Source of the DNA: Dialister sp.
GTDB taxonomy: Bacteria; Bacillota; Negativicutes; Veillonellales; Dialisteraceae
Assembly (NCBI GenBank): GCA_022722495.1
Contig: JAIJLI010000022.1
Location: 1 to 14,299 of the forward strand
DNA length: 14,299 nucleotides
Direction of reading: 5' to 3'
In this document: in pieces, positions 1-6,139 of the stretch
Layout of the letters: the number at the start of each line of letters is the position of its first letter
Numbering within the stretch: the stretch's first letter is position 1
Position numbers and translations under genes: made by a program
Notes under the pieces: generated by a model
What the model saw: only the letters and a program-made list of their open reading frames with translations
What the model was told of the DNA's origin: nothing
The model's database searches: none

Positions 1-101
1 AAGATATACTCACCCGACTGATGGAGGGGGAGCAAGACTTCATGTCCCTAATCCCATGTAATTATAACTCGAACAAAAAGGTGAATGTCAAGGCTGCCTG
101 A
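1..101 (+). CDS. 3' end of an unidentified gene (partial)
   Basis: The frame starting at base 3 is open from the window edge and gives 32 residues before TGA at 99-101. The tail begins DILTRLMEGEQDF and ends KKVNVKAA. I do not recognise the family. It is supported as coding by its resemblance to the ORF at 5759-5872: the 26 residues starting DILTR align without gaps with 10 identities and many conservative changes (M/L, D/E, Y/F, L/I). The other two forward frames close by base 61. No membrane segment or motif is visible in the portion seen. The real start lies upstream of the window. Confidence 0.5.
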   Translation, partial: DILTRLMEGEQDFMSLIPCNYNSNKKVNVKAA

Positions 102-159
102 TGGGTAGCTTTAACATCACAAACTATTAATATGTTTTTTTGAAAAATGTTGGATGTGC

Positions 160-182
160 TAACTACTGAAAATCAGTAGTTA
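160..182. repeat. Perfect 10-bp inverted repeat, AAA loop
   Basis: TAACTACTGA at 160-169 is followed by AAA and its exact complement TCAGTAGTTA at 173-182. The stem is perfect. It has no T-run after it, so it is not a classic intrinsic terminator. It lies between the partial gene ending at 101 and the gene at 235, and could be an operator, an mRNA hairpin or a relic of an insertion boundary. Confidence 0.7.
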
Positions 183-206
183 CGTTCTAACGGTGATTTA
201 CTGTTG

Positions 207-225
207 AAGGACTTCGATAGTCCTT
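207..225. other. 7-bp hairpin just upstream of the 235 start codon
   Basis: AAGGACT (207-213), TCGAT loop, AGTCCTT (219-225): a perfect 7-bp stem ending 9 nt before the ATG at 235. It resembles a terminator stem but only TTT follows, so termination would be weak. If transcription starts upstream, the hairpin would sit in the leader and could limit ribosome access to 235, in which case the internal ATG at 259 would be the better start. Confidence 0.55.
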
Positions 226-234
226 TCGGCATCA

Positions 235-1470
235 ATGAATGTTTATAAGGCAATATATATGATTACAACAAGAATAGACCCTCCTTTATTGACTCCTTCT
301 TTCGAAACCGTCGTAACGGTAGATACGAAGGCTAATATGCTGGAGGCAGCCGAGATTTGGGGCTTCCGTTTTCCAAAGAGCTGGCGTAAGGATGAGCTAG
401 CCCAAGCCCTTGACTATCATTTGAAGCATAGCACCCAGTATATTTGGGACAATCTTGGACAAGAGGCAATCGACATGATAGGCGAAATCCAAGAGGCAGG
501 TAAAGGCAATTACATCACTGTGCCTCATGATAAGTCGAAATACAATCGCTTGCAGAAGTCCTTGCTCGTCATCGGAAAGGAAGAGGACGCAACAGGCGAG
601 TGTCGTCTCTATATGCTTGATGAGGTATTTGACATCTTCAAAAAGTTGACAGATAGTCATCTCAAAATGCTGACCGATGCCACCAAGATATTTGCTGATA
701 ATAAGTTGAAGGAAATCAATGCCGCAGGCAAGGCTTCGGATGAAGCTCAGCCAATCGTTTTCCGTCCTGCGTTGACCAAAAATCCTCCGCAGATACCCGA
801 AGAGGGAAGAATGATAGCTTATCAGCTGATACGTCCGAGAGTCATGGAACTGACCTTGCGCTTGTCTGCTGAGCGATATATGGTGTGCTATCTCTTGATG
901 CAAGAGGGCTATATCCATGTTGCCTGCAATTGGGGCAATATTCTCGATTTTGTGTGGAATGGAGTAGAACATCCCATCCCTGGTGATGAGTATTTTGAGG
1001 TAAAGCGCCCGTTCCGCAAGAAATATCCCACGATAGCACGATCATTTGGACAGCGAGTGGATGACGACGGCAAATGCCTGTCCGAACCCTACATTACGAC
1101 CTTAGGATTTGATCATCAGCCCAAGACATGGTATATCAGCTATAAGATATATGGTTTCGAATTCACCGACCTCGCCATTTTTGGTCCGATGGTAGATGAT
1201 GAATATGCCACGGCAATCGGCAATCTGCGAGATCTCTGCATTAAGTTCTTCCAAGAAATTATGTGCAGTGATGCCAAGAAACCCAAAGCTTTGATGCAAG
1301 AATATTTTGGAATAGACTCATTGCCAATTGATGAAGACTTCGAGGACTTAGGACTCTGTGTAGACCCAAGAGACATGACCGAAGACGAGCAGGAATTCCC
1401 TGTACCTCCCGGCATGAACTTCCATGACATAAAAGAATCCATCGTAAGGCTGATGGAAAAGAGGAAGTAA
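235..1470 (+). CDS. Unrecognised 411-aa cytoplasmic protein
   Basis: I do not recognise this family. The protein is soluble-looking, acidic at the C-terminus, and has no signal peptide or membrane helix. Residues about 36-65 (LEAAEIWGFRFPKSWRKDEL region) have the look of a helix-extension-helix of the Rho-N/SAP type: a small alpha-helical module that often binds nucleic acid. This is a weak, by-eye resemblance. The rest is a mixed alpha/beta region with several Trp-rich stretches (ACNWGNILDFVWNG, about 232-245) and a Pro/Glu-rich tail. An in-frame ATG at 259 (MITTRIDPP) is a plausible alternative start giving 403 residues, since a hairpin ends 9 nt before 235. Base composition is higher in G+C than the downstream immunity genes, like rmlC. 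The gene is followed by an 88-nt gap containing the promoter of the next operon, so it appears to be transcribed alone. Confidence 0.85.
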   Translation: MNVYKAIYMITTRIDPPLLTPSFETVVTVDTKANMLEAAEIWGFRFPKSWRKDELAQALDYHLKHSTQYIWDNLGQEAIDMIGEIQEAGKGNYITVPHDKSKYNRLQKSLLVIGKEEDATGECRLYMLDEVFDIFKKLTDSHLKMLTDATKIFADNKLKEINAAGKASDEAQPIVFRPALTKNPPQIPEEGRMIAYQLIRPRVMELTLRLSAERYMVCYLLMQEGYIHVACNWGNILDFVWNGVEHPIPGDEYFEVKRPFRKKYPTIARSFGQRVDDDGKCLSEPYITTLGFDHQPKTWYISYKIYGFEFTDLAIFGPMVDDEYATAIGNLRDLCIKFFQEIMCSDAKKPKALMQEYFGIDSLPIDEDFEDLGLCVDPRDMTEDEQEFPVPPGMNFHDIKESIVRLMEKRK

Positions 1471-1495
1471 TATTTGCGTTAAAATCATCAAAATC

Positions 1496-1527
1496 TTTGG
1501 CGATATCATAGAAAAACCGTATTTTTG
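1496..1527 (+). promoter_or_regulatory. Bacteroidetes-type promoter of the TA operon
   Basis: TTTG at 1496-1499 (the -33 element) and TATTTTTG at 1520-1527 (an exact TAnnTTTG -7 element) are separated by 20 nt, the arrangement used by the primary sigma factor of Bacteroidetes. Transcription would start around 1533-1537, leaving a leader of roughly 25 nt before the ATG at 1559. It is the clearest promoter in the window. Confidence 0.8.
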
Positions 1528-1558
1528 TACCGTTTTATAACATAAAAACGAGACAACG

Positions 1559-2125
1559 ATGAAGACAATAGATCAGATATTAAAGATAGAGGCTGTAGTG
1601 CTTTATGTATTGCAGGCTTTCAAAGAAGGGGTTGATTATATCAAGCTCTATAAAATCTTGTATTTCGCCCAGAGGGAATATCTAGGCAATTATGGCTTAT
1701 GTCTTTTGCCTGATAGCTTTAGAGCAAGAGACTATGGTCCTGTGCCGTCCTTAATTAATAAGGTGGTGAAGATAGCTGAAAATCAGTGCTCTGATGAAAC
1801 TGCTATCGGATTGTCTGATTTCGTGGATGCAATCAACGTAAGAGGACAAAGAGTCTTTGCGAAGAAATCTCCCGATATGGATATGCTAGCCGATATGGAA
1901 GTGAGCACACTCGATGAATGTATTGAGAAATATAAGGATATGGATTCAATGGATTTGTCTGAGATGTCTCATGATAGTGCCTGGAGTCATGCCAACAATA
2001 GCCGCAAGGATGATCCCGACAAGGATTATCTGACGGTGATAGACATAGCCAGAGCAGGCAATGCCCCTAAGGAACTGGTGGATTATATTCGTGAAAAGCA
2101 AATTCTTAAAAAGGCATTGGCATGA
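1559..2125 (+). CDS. Panacea/SocA-domain antitoxin (DUF4065-like)
   Basis: 188 residues. The central block YIKLYKILYFAQREYLGNYG (about 27-46) and the FRARDYGPVPSLI block (about 54-66) match the Panacea domain, known from SocA and from the PanA antitoxins that neutralise many unrelated toxins. In this family the domain binds and blocks the partner protein; the -YGPV- turn is characteristic. The C-terminal part (about 115-165) contains an SHDSAW-type stretch also typical of the family. The stop overlaps the next start by four bases (ATGA, 2122-2125), giving tight translational coupling with a toxin-like gene, and a strong promoter lies 32 nt upstream. Antitoxin-first order is usual for such pairs. 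Family assignment is fairly sure; the role as antitoxin follows from family and gene order. Some Panacea proteins are instead phage-associated GepA-like proteins. Confidence 0.8.
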   Translation: MKTIDQILKIEAVVLYVLQAFKEGVDYIKLYKILYFAQREYLGNYGLCLLPDSFRARDYGPVPSLINKVVKIAENQCSDETAIGLSDFVDAINVRGQRVFAKKSPDMDMLADMEVSTLDECIEKYKDMDSMDLSEMSHDSAWSHANNSRKDDPDKDYLTVIDIARAGNAPKELVDYIREKQILKKALA

Positions 2126-2613
2126 TCATAGACGATTCAAGAAATGTGTTGGCACATTTAAAAGCTGAACTGCATGAGGAAAGTGCAGTGAAGGCTTCTG
2201 CTGACATGAATATAGGTGACATCGTCTATTTGGAAATGGATGAGAATGATGGCTTGACATTGCGTAATGGGTATGCTACTCGAAGAAAGTATGTAGTAAT
2301 AATAGGTAAGAACGAAAAAGGCAATCTTGTAGGTTCATTGATTGTGAATTCAAAGATTACTCCCTTTAAGTGTACAGCTGTTATGCAGCAATACCAATAT
2401 CTGTTGCGCCAAAGTGATTATCCTCAGATTCTAAATTATGATAGTTGGTTGGATTGTACAGAACTATTCGAGCTGGATGCTAATAAAATAGTATCTGTTG
2501 AAGGTGAGTTGAAAGGAAAGCTGACTGAAACCGATTTAGCTAATGCCATGAATTTGGTAAAGCGTTGTGGTTTCATCAATCGACAAGCCAAAGAGAAATT
2601 TGGACTATTGTAG
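2122..2613 (+). CDS. Probable toxin of a Panacea TA pair (PemK/MazF-like)
   Basis: 163 residues, starting within the stop of the Panacea gene (ATGA). The segment from IGDIVYLEMDE (about 31-41) through RRKYVVIIGK (54-63) to LVGSLIVNSKI (69-79) has the opening pattern of PemK/MazF-fold toxins: a G-D-I-V beta strand, then a basic loop before K-x-V-V-I, then a strand ending in an I-x-N-S turn. Proteins of that fold are usually mRNA endonucleases. The protein is longer than a typical MazF (about 110-120 residues), with an N-terminal helix of about 28 residues and a helical C-terminus (LTETDLANAMNLVKRCGFIN). Panacea antitoxins pair with many unrelated toxins, so the fold assignment is tentative while toxin status is well supported by context. 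It shares its promoter with the antitoxin. Confidence 0.6.
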   Translation: MIIDDSRNVLAHLKAELHEESAVKASADMNIGDIVYLEMDENDGLTLRNGYATRRKYVVIIGKNEKGNLVGSLIVNSKITPFKCTAVMQQYQYLLRQSDYPQILNYDSWLDCTELFELDANKIVSVEGELKGKLTETDLANAMNLVKRCGFINRQAKEKFGLL

Positions 2614-2625
2614 GTATGTTGTCAT

Positions 2626-2775
2626 ATGGACACAAAAGAAACAGAAGATTTTCCTGAAGCATTAGATGAAGACTTGATGAAGCGAACTTTCGAGGCGGCT
2701 CATCAAGATGATTTAGCTAGTCGTTGCAAGACATATGAACAAGTGTTGTCTCAGACGAGAGTAAAGTATGTCTGA
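2626..2775 (+). CDS. 49-aa ORF, possible third gene of the TA operon
   Basis: ATG at 2626, TGA at 2773-2775, starting 12 nt after the toxin-like gene in the same operon. The peptide begins MDTKETEDFPEALDED, is strongly acidic at the N-terminus and becomes more basic near the C-terminus (ASRCKTYEQVLSQTRVKY), reading as one or two helices. Its composition is protein-like, with few rare residues and no long homopolymers. Short acidic proteins of this shape next to toxins often act as antitoxins or modulators, but I do not recognise a family. The close spacing is the main support. It could also be a conserved appendage of an ancestral antitoxin. Confidence 0.5.
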   Translation: MDTKETEDFPEALDEDLMKRTFEAAHQDDLASRCKTYEQVLSQTRVKYV

Positions 2776-2834
2776 ATTCTGTTTCTCCGAATGTCAGTAA
2801 AACTGCTTTTTGTAGTCTGTAAAAATAGATAAAG

Positions 2835-4394
2835 ATGGAAAAAGAAGAGTTTTTGGGGATATTGAAAACAAAGAAAAGTGCCCCTTTTTTATTCCTTGGT
2901 TCTGGATTTACCAAGCACTATTTAAATACGCCGAAATGGGATGAACTTCTACAACATTTTTCTTCTAAGCCTCTTGGACAATATTCTTCAACTTTGGGAA
3001 CTGAAGATTTATATGTTATTGCTTCAGCCTTAGCAAAAGATGTTAATGAGGAATTTTGGCGAAAAATTCAGAATGAACCAGAATGCGATGAACATAGATT
3101 TGTTAGTTCGATAAGGAGTCAAGATGATTATTTGAAATTGATCATATCGAAGTATTTGTTAGATTATACGATTGATGGAATCCCTGAAAAAAGTATTTCA
3201 GAATTAAATTTTTTATCATCCATAAATATTGATGGTATAATTACTACGAATTGGGATGATTTAGCAGAATTAGTTTTTCCTAAGTTTAAAACATTTGTTG
3301 GACAAGAAGACCTCTTGTTTTCTGATGTACAAAATGTTGGTGAAATATATAAAATACACGGAAGCATCCTTGATTCTAGAAGTTTGGTGTTGACAAAAGA
3401 GGATTACGATGATTACAATAGCAAAAATGCTTATCTTGCTGCTAAATTAATAACGATATTTGTAGAACATCCTGTTGTATTTATAGGCTATTCATTGAAT
3501 GATCCGAACGTTCAAAATCTGCTAGAAACAATGATGCGAAGTGTTGGAAAAAACAATAAAGGTCTTGAACGTCTTCGTAATAATTTGATTTTTGTTGAGT
3601 GGGTTAAAAATCCGATGCAAGAAATAAAAATTGATTATATGGATAAACACATGAATGACAATAAAATACTCCCTTGTATTGTTATTAAAACTCATGATTT
3701 TATGCCAATCTATGAATTGTTAAGTCATTATGAAAGAACAATTCCTACCCATTTGTTGAGGCTATATAAAAAGAATTTTTATAACATAGTGCGTTCGGAA
3801 AGACCAGAAAGGAAAATTTACGCTTTGTCTGATGCTGAATTGGATAAATGTGACGATATTCAATTTGTTTGTGGTTTTGGGGCAATAGAAAAATATAAAG
3901 CAGTAGGATATAAAAGTATAGATCGCTCTTTATTGTTTAAAGATATTGTTGAAGAGAATGATTTTAATTCTGATTTAATTTTGAAACAAACAATTCCTTC
4001 TTTGTTTAACGGAAAAAATAATTATCTTCCTTGCTTTAAGTATCTAAATAATATGGGTATATCAAGTAAGGAGGAATGTGCCGAATCATATCCTCAAATA
4101 TTACATGAGTTAAAAGATGGAAACTCATTGCAAGCATATCCACATTTTGCAGATTGCGATATAGAGCTATCATTGGAAGGTGTTTTGGAAAAATATGAAA
4201 ATGTATGTTTGTGGAAAGTTTTTGCCTTAATCCCGTATATAACAATTACAGACTGTGAGGTTGGAAAAATAGAAGATCTTATAAAAAAATATATAGAACA
4301 ATCGTTGCAATTTGGAAATAATACACTTACTTATTTTCGAAAGTTAGTATGTTATTACGATTGGCGTAAATATGGTAAATGGTTTCATAAATAA
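2835..4394 (+). CDS. SIR2-domain protein, probable NAD-depleting defence effector
   Basis: 519 residues. Residues 1-260 carry the SIR2-like fold: a nucleotide-binding GSGFTKHY (22-29, counterpart of GAGxS), TTNWDDL (137-143, counterpart of TTNYD, N139 likely catalytic), KIHGS (173-177, H175 likely catalytic), and GYSLNDPNV (218-226). In bacterial immunity proteins (ThsA of Thoeris, DSR, SIR2-Argonaute partners) this domain hydrolyses NAD+ on infection and stops growth. Both the Asn and His are present, so activity is expected. Residues about 300-519 form a separate helical/alpha-beta region that I cannot assign; it does not show an obvious SLOG nucleotide-binding motif as in ThsA. It would be the sensor or oligomerisation part. 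The gene is markedly AT-rich compared with flanking genes. It stands alone: 59 nt follow the TA operon, and no co-directional partner follows before rmlC. Start ATG 2835 is the first in frame and places the SIR2 core normally. Confidence 0.85.
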   Translation: MEKEEFLGILKTKKSAPFLFLGSGFTKHYLNTPKWDELLQHFSSKPLGQYSSTLGTEDLYVIASALAKDVNEEFWRKIQNEPECDEHRFVSSIRSQDDYLKLIISKYLLDYTIDGIPEKSISELNFLSSINIDGIITTNWDDLAELVFPKFKTFVGQEDLLFSDVQNVGEIYKIHGSILDSRSLVLTKEDYDDYNSKNAYLAAKLITIFVEHPVVFIGYSLNDPNVQNLLETMMRSVGKNNKGLERLRNNLIFVEWVKNPMQEIKIDYMDKHMNDNKILPCIVIKTHDFMPIYELLSHYERTIPTHLLRLYKKNFYNIVRSERPERKIYALSDAELDKCDDIQFVCGFGAIEKYKAVGYKSIDRSLLFKDIVEENDFNSDLILKQTIPSLFNGKNNYLPCFKYLNNMGISSKEECAESYPQILHELKDGNSLQAYPHFADCDIELSLEGVLEKYENVCLWKVFALIPYITITDCEVGKIEDLIKKYIEQSLQFGNNTLTYFRKLVCYYDWRKYGKWFHK

Positions 4395-4519
4395 AGTAGT
4401 AATGATGCGCCAGCCGACAAACAATCGCAATTCTCGTGCAAACGAACGCAAAGAAAGTTTACTTTCAATTTGTTGAGTACAGCCGAGATTCATAGAATAA
4501 TTCTATTGCGTCAACACTC

Positions 4520-4557
4520 AACACCAGCCCCTTGTGGGTAAAGACTCCGCTGGTGTT
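4520..4557. other. Long-arm stem-loop in the repeat segment
   Basis: AACACCAGC (4520-4528) pairs exactly with GCTGGTGTT (4549-4557), 9 bp, and an inner CCC/GGG (4529-4531 with 4536-4538) could nest in the loop. It could fold as DNA or RNA in either strand. There is no T-run, so it is not a typical terminator. Confidence 0.5.
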
Positions 4558-4596
4558 ACCAAAACTCTGGCAGAGCTATAGCGTCGCCAGCTACAT

Positions 4597-4655
4597 CCCC
4601 GCTTCCTGAGGAAGAGGGGCTTGGGGAGAAAGTGGAGCCCTCTTTGGAAAGAGGG
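4597..4655. repeat. Two adjacent GC-rich hairpins upstream of rmlC
   Basis: The first hairpin spans 4597-4619 (CCCC, one mismatch, CTTCC, TGA loop, GGAAG, GGGG). The second spans 4638-4655 (CCCTCTTT, GG, AAAGAGGG). The gap between them is rich in G. The pair is the most repeat-like part of this gap and ends 46 nt before the rmlC start, so it would lie in the leader of any transcript entering rmlC from upstream. Confidence 0.55.
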
Positions 4656-4701
4656 ACGGGGTGATTCGAAAAATCTTATTATAAGAACAAAAGTTAAAAC
4701 G

Positions 4702-5289
4702 ATGAATATAGTAAAAACAGAAATAGAAGGCGTACTCATTATAGAGCCACGCCTCTTCCGTGATGCTCGTGGCTACTTCTTCGAGAGCTTCAGCGAGCGA
4801 GAGTTTGAAGAGAAGGTTGCCCCAATCCTGGGACACAGTGTTCACTTCTGCCAAGATAATGAGAGCATGAGTAGCTATGGTGTTATGCGAGGCCTGCACT
4901 TCCAGTGCCCACCATATACCCAAAGTAAGTTAGTACGTTGCGTAAAGGGTAGAGTACTTGATGTAGCAGTGGATATTCGCAAAGGATCACCAACCTATGG
5001 CAAGCATGTGGCTGTAGAACTGACAGAAGACAATCATCGTCAGTTCTTCATCCCAAAGGGTTTTGCTCATGGTTTCGCTGTTCTCTCAGAAACAGCCGTC
5101 TTCCAATACAAGTGTGATAACTTCTATCATCCAGAGGCAGATGGAGGTATCTCTATCCTGGATGATAGCCTTGGTATTGATTGGAAAATCCCAACAGAGC
5201 ATGCCAATCTCTCAGAGAAAGATACGAAGCATGCGATGTTGAAGGACTTCGATTCACCATTCGATATCAACGTAGATTTATACAAATAG
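4702..5289 (+). CDS. rmlC: dTDP-4-dehydrorhamnose 3,5-epimerase
   Basis: 195 residues, the normal length for RmlC (also called RfbC), a cytosolic cupin enzyme. It epimerises dTDP-4-dehydro-6-deoxyglucose at C3 and C5, the third step in making dTDP-L-rhamnose for O-antigen, capsule or other surface glycans. Family marks in order: the RDARGYFFESF opening (20-30), QDNESMSSYGVMRGLHFQ (51-68) with the catalytic base H66, DVAVDIRKGSPTYGKH (87-102), FFIPKGFAHGFAVLSE (115-130), and YKCDNFYHPEADGGI (136-150) with Y136 the likely catalytic acid. A longer open frame from 4621 only translates the hairpin repeat; ATG 4702 gives the expected N-terminus (MNIVKTEIEGV). rmlA, rmlB and rmlD are not in the window; the place where rmlD often follows is taken by a broken small gene 6 nt downstream. 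Composition is host-like. Confidence 0.96.
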   Translation: MNIVKTEIEGVLIIEPRLFRDARGYFFESFSEREFEEKVAPILGHSVHFCQDNESMSSYGVMRGLHFQCPPYTQSKLVRCVKGRVLDVAVDIRKGSPTYGKHVAVELTEDNHRQFFIPKGFAHGFAVLSETAVFQYKCDNFYHPEADGGISILDDSLGIDWKIPTEHANLSEKDTKHAMLKDFDSPFDINVDLYK

Positions 5290-5295
5290 CGTCTT

Positions 5296-5751
5296 ATGGC
5301 CGATAAAGAATTTTTAGAGCGAATGCTCTTGATGCTCCCAGAAGAGTTTCAAGACATTTACGATGATACGATTCCTGAGGCAAAGGAGATACGTAAGAAG
5401 ATGAGGAAGAAGTTTCCTTCCATAAAGTCCTATTCCTATGCTATGCCGATGTTTGAAGACATTCGTAAGCTCAATTACAAAGGATAAGCCCAGGTCTGCA
5501 AGGCCTTTCATCAATACTTGACAAAGCATCCCAATGTGGTAACCTACTTTCTCGACCGTTTCGAGGAAACCTATTCTCGAATCGATATGAAAGACCTTGA
5601 AGAATCCATTGAATGGATAGGCTATGCCGTTAATGATATGGATAATACTATTTCGGAGATTGACTATAACGACCCCATGACCTTCTTCGATATAGAGAAG
5701 GTGATGGGAAAGGTAATCAGTAAAGAGCTGAAGATCAATTCTCTAAAATAA
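5296..5751 (+). pseudogene. Small gene split by one in-frame TAA
   Basis: Two open segments, 5296-5487 (63 residues) and 5488-5751, lie in the same reading frame, separated only by TAA at 5485-5487. Translation resumes directly with AQVCKAFHQYLTKHP, which reads as normal protein, so no frameshift is involved; a single change such as AAA to TAA would explain it. The intact product would be about 151 residues: acidic, helical, cytoplasmic. I do not recognise the family with confidence; its size and acidity recall small immunity or DUF7674-type proteins, a weak guess. It begins 6 nt after rmlC, so it was probably co-transcribed. A second protein could be re-initiated at the ATG 5587 or the TTG 5518. 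A sequencing error or natural readthrough are alternatives. Confidence 0.7.
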
Positions 5752-5758
5752 GAAATAC

Positions 5759-5872
5759 ATGGCGTTGATTTGTCATTTAGTAGATAGAGTAGACATCCTT
5801 ACCCGCATGAAAGATGGGGATAAGGACTATAAGTCTATGCTTCTATGTTACTATGATGGAAAAAATAGATAA
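5759..5872 (+). pseudogene. 37-codon ORF, fragment related to the gene tail at 1-101
   Basis: ATG 5759 to TAA 5870-5872, starting 7 nt after the split gene and ending 1 nt before the terminator stem. The peptide begins MALICHLVDRVDILTRM and ends CYYDGKNR. Its last 26 residues align without gaps with the first 26 visible residues of the partial gene at the window start (10 identities, many conservative changes). Since that relative belongs to a gene that is longer upstream, this is most simply the 3' remnant of a paralogue, though a genuine small protein is possible. The family is not recognised. Confidence 0.45.
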
Positions 5873-5873
5873 G

Positions 5874-5906
5874 GTGAAGGAGTGTGCTTAGCAATCCTTC
5901 ACTTTT
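5874..5906 (+). terminator. Rho-independent terminator after the rmlC group
   Basis: GTGAAGGA (5874-5881) pairs exactly with TCCTTCAC (5895-5902); inside the loop TGC-TTA-GCA can form three further pairs. TTTT follows directly at 5903-5906. The position, 1 nt after the stop of the preceding ORF, fits the end of the rmlC transcription unit. Confidence 0.7.
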
Positions 5907-6139
5907 AAAACGATACAATAATTACTTAAAAAATATATATGTAACTACTTGTAAAATACTGGGGATGCTGTAAAGGTGATATACATTTAACGGCTTCAAA
6001 GATAATACTTTTTCTTGAATTATGCAAGAAAACGTTCTCTTTTTTTATGTGTCTATGAATAATTCAGGTTAAAGGAAAAAGTTTAGGGACTTTTCTAAAA
6101 TCTGATCTATGATAGATTTCTAAACTAAAAAGTAAGGTT
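5907..6139 (+). promoter_or_regulatory. AT-rich leader region with a hairpin, before the NTPase gene
   Basis: No ORF is visible in these 233 nt. TTTTCTTG (6010-6017) and CAAGAAAA (6025-6032) form an 8-bp stem with a 7-nt loop; a run of T (6040-6047) follows 8 nt later, so it may act as a weak terminator or attenuator. ATCTAT-G-ATAGAT (6105-6117) is a second small dyad 22 nt before the start codon, overlapping TAGATTTC (6113-6120), which is one mismatch from the TAnnTTTG -7 element. No convincing -33 element is seen. Confidence 0.4.

Larger units (their letters stand above)
4425..4700. repeat. Structured, GC-richer intergenic repeat segment
   Basis: This 307-nt gene-free gap before rmlC is packed with dyads: GAAAGT/ACTTTC (4453-4466), ATAGAAT-A-ATTCTAT (4492-4506), AACACCAGC (4520-4528) with GCTGGTGTT (4549-4557), CCCC-x-CTTCC with GGAAG-x-GGGG (4597-4619), and CCCTCTTT-GG-AAAGAGGG (4638-4655). 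It resembles dispersed intergenic repeats I associate with Prevotella-type genomes; that memory needs a genome search. No credible CDS is present on either strand: open frames here are short and overlap rmlC. I see no Bacteroidetes -7/-33 pair for rmlC within it, so rmlC transcription may come from further upstream or use a poor promoter. Confidence 0.55.

Noticed and set aside
397..972. 191-codon open frame on the minus strand
   Set aside because: It lies wholly inside the 411-aa gene, on the opposite strand, and its translation is rich in His, Ile and Leu with no motif; a shadow of the plus-strand gene.
4621..4701. Longer N-terminus for rmlC
   Set aside because: The extra 27 codons translate the hairpin repeat, while ATG 4702 gives the normal RmlC N-terminus and length.
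4518..4923. Minus-strand open frames across the repeat and the start of rmlC
   Set aside because: They overlap the well-identified rmlC in antisense and translate the hairpin repeats; no promoter or family resemblance.
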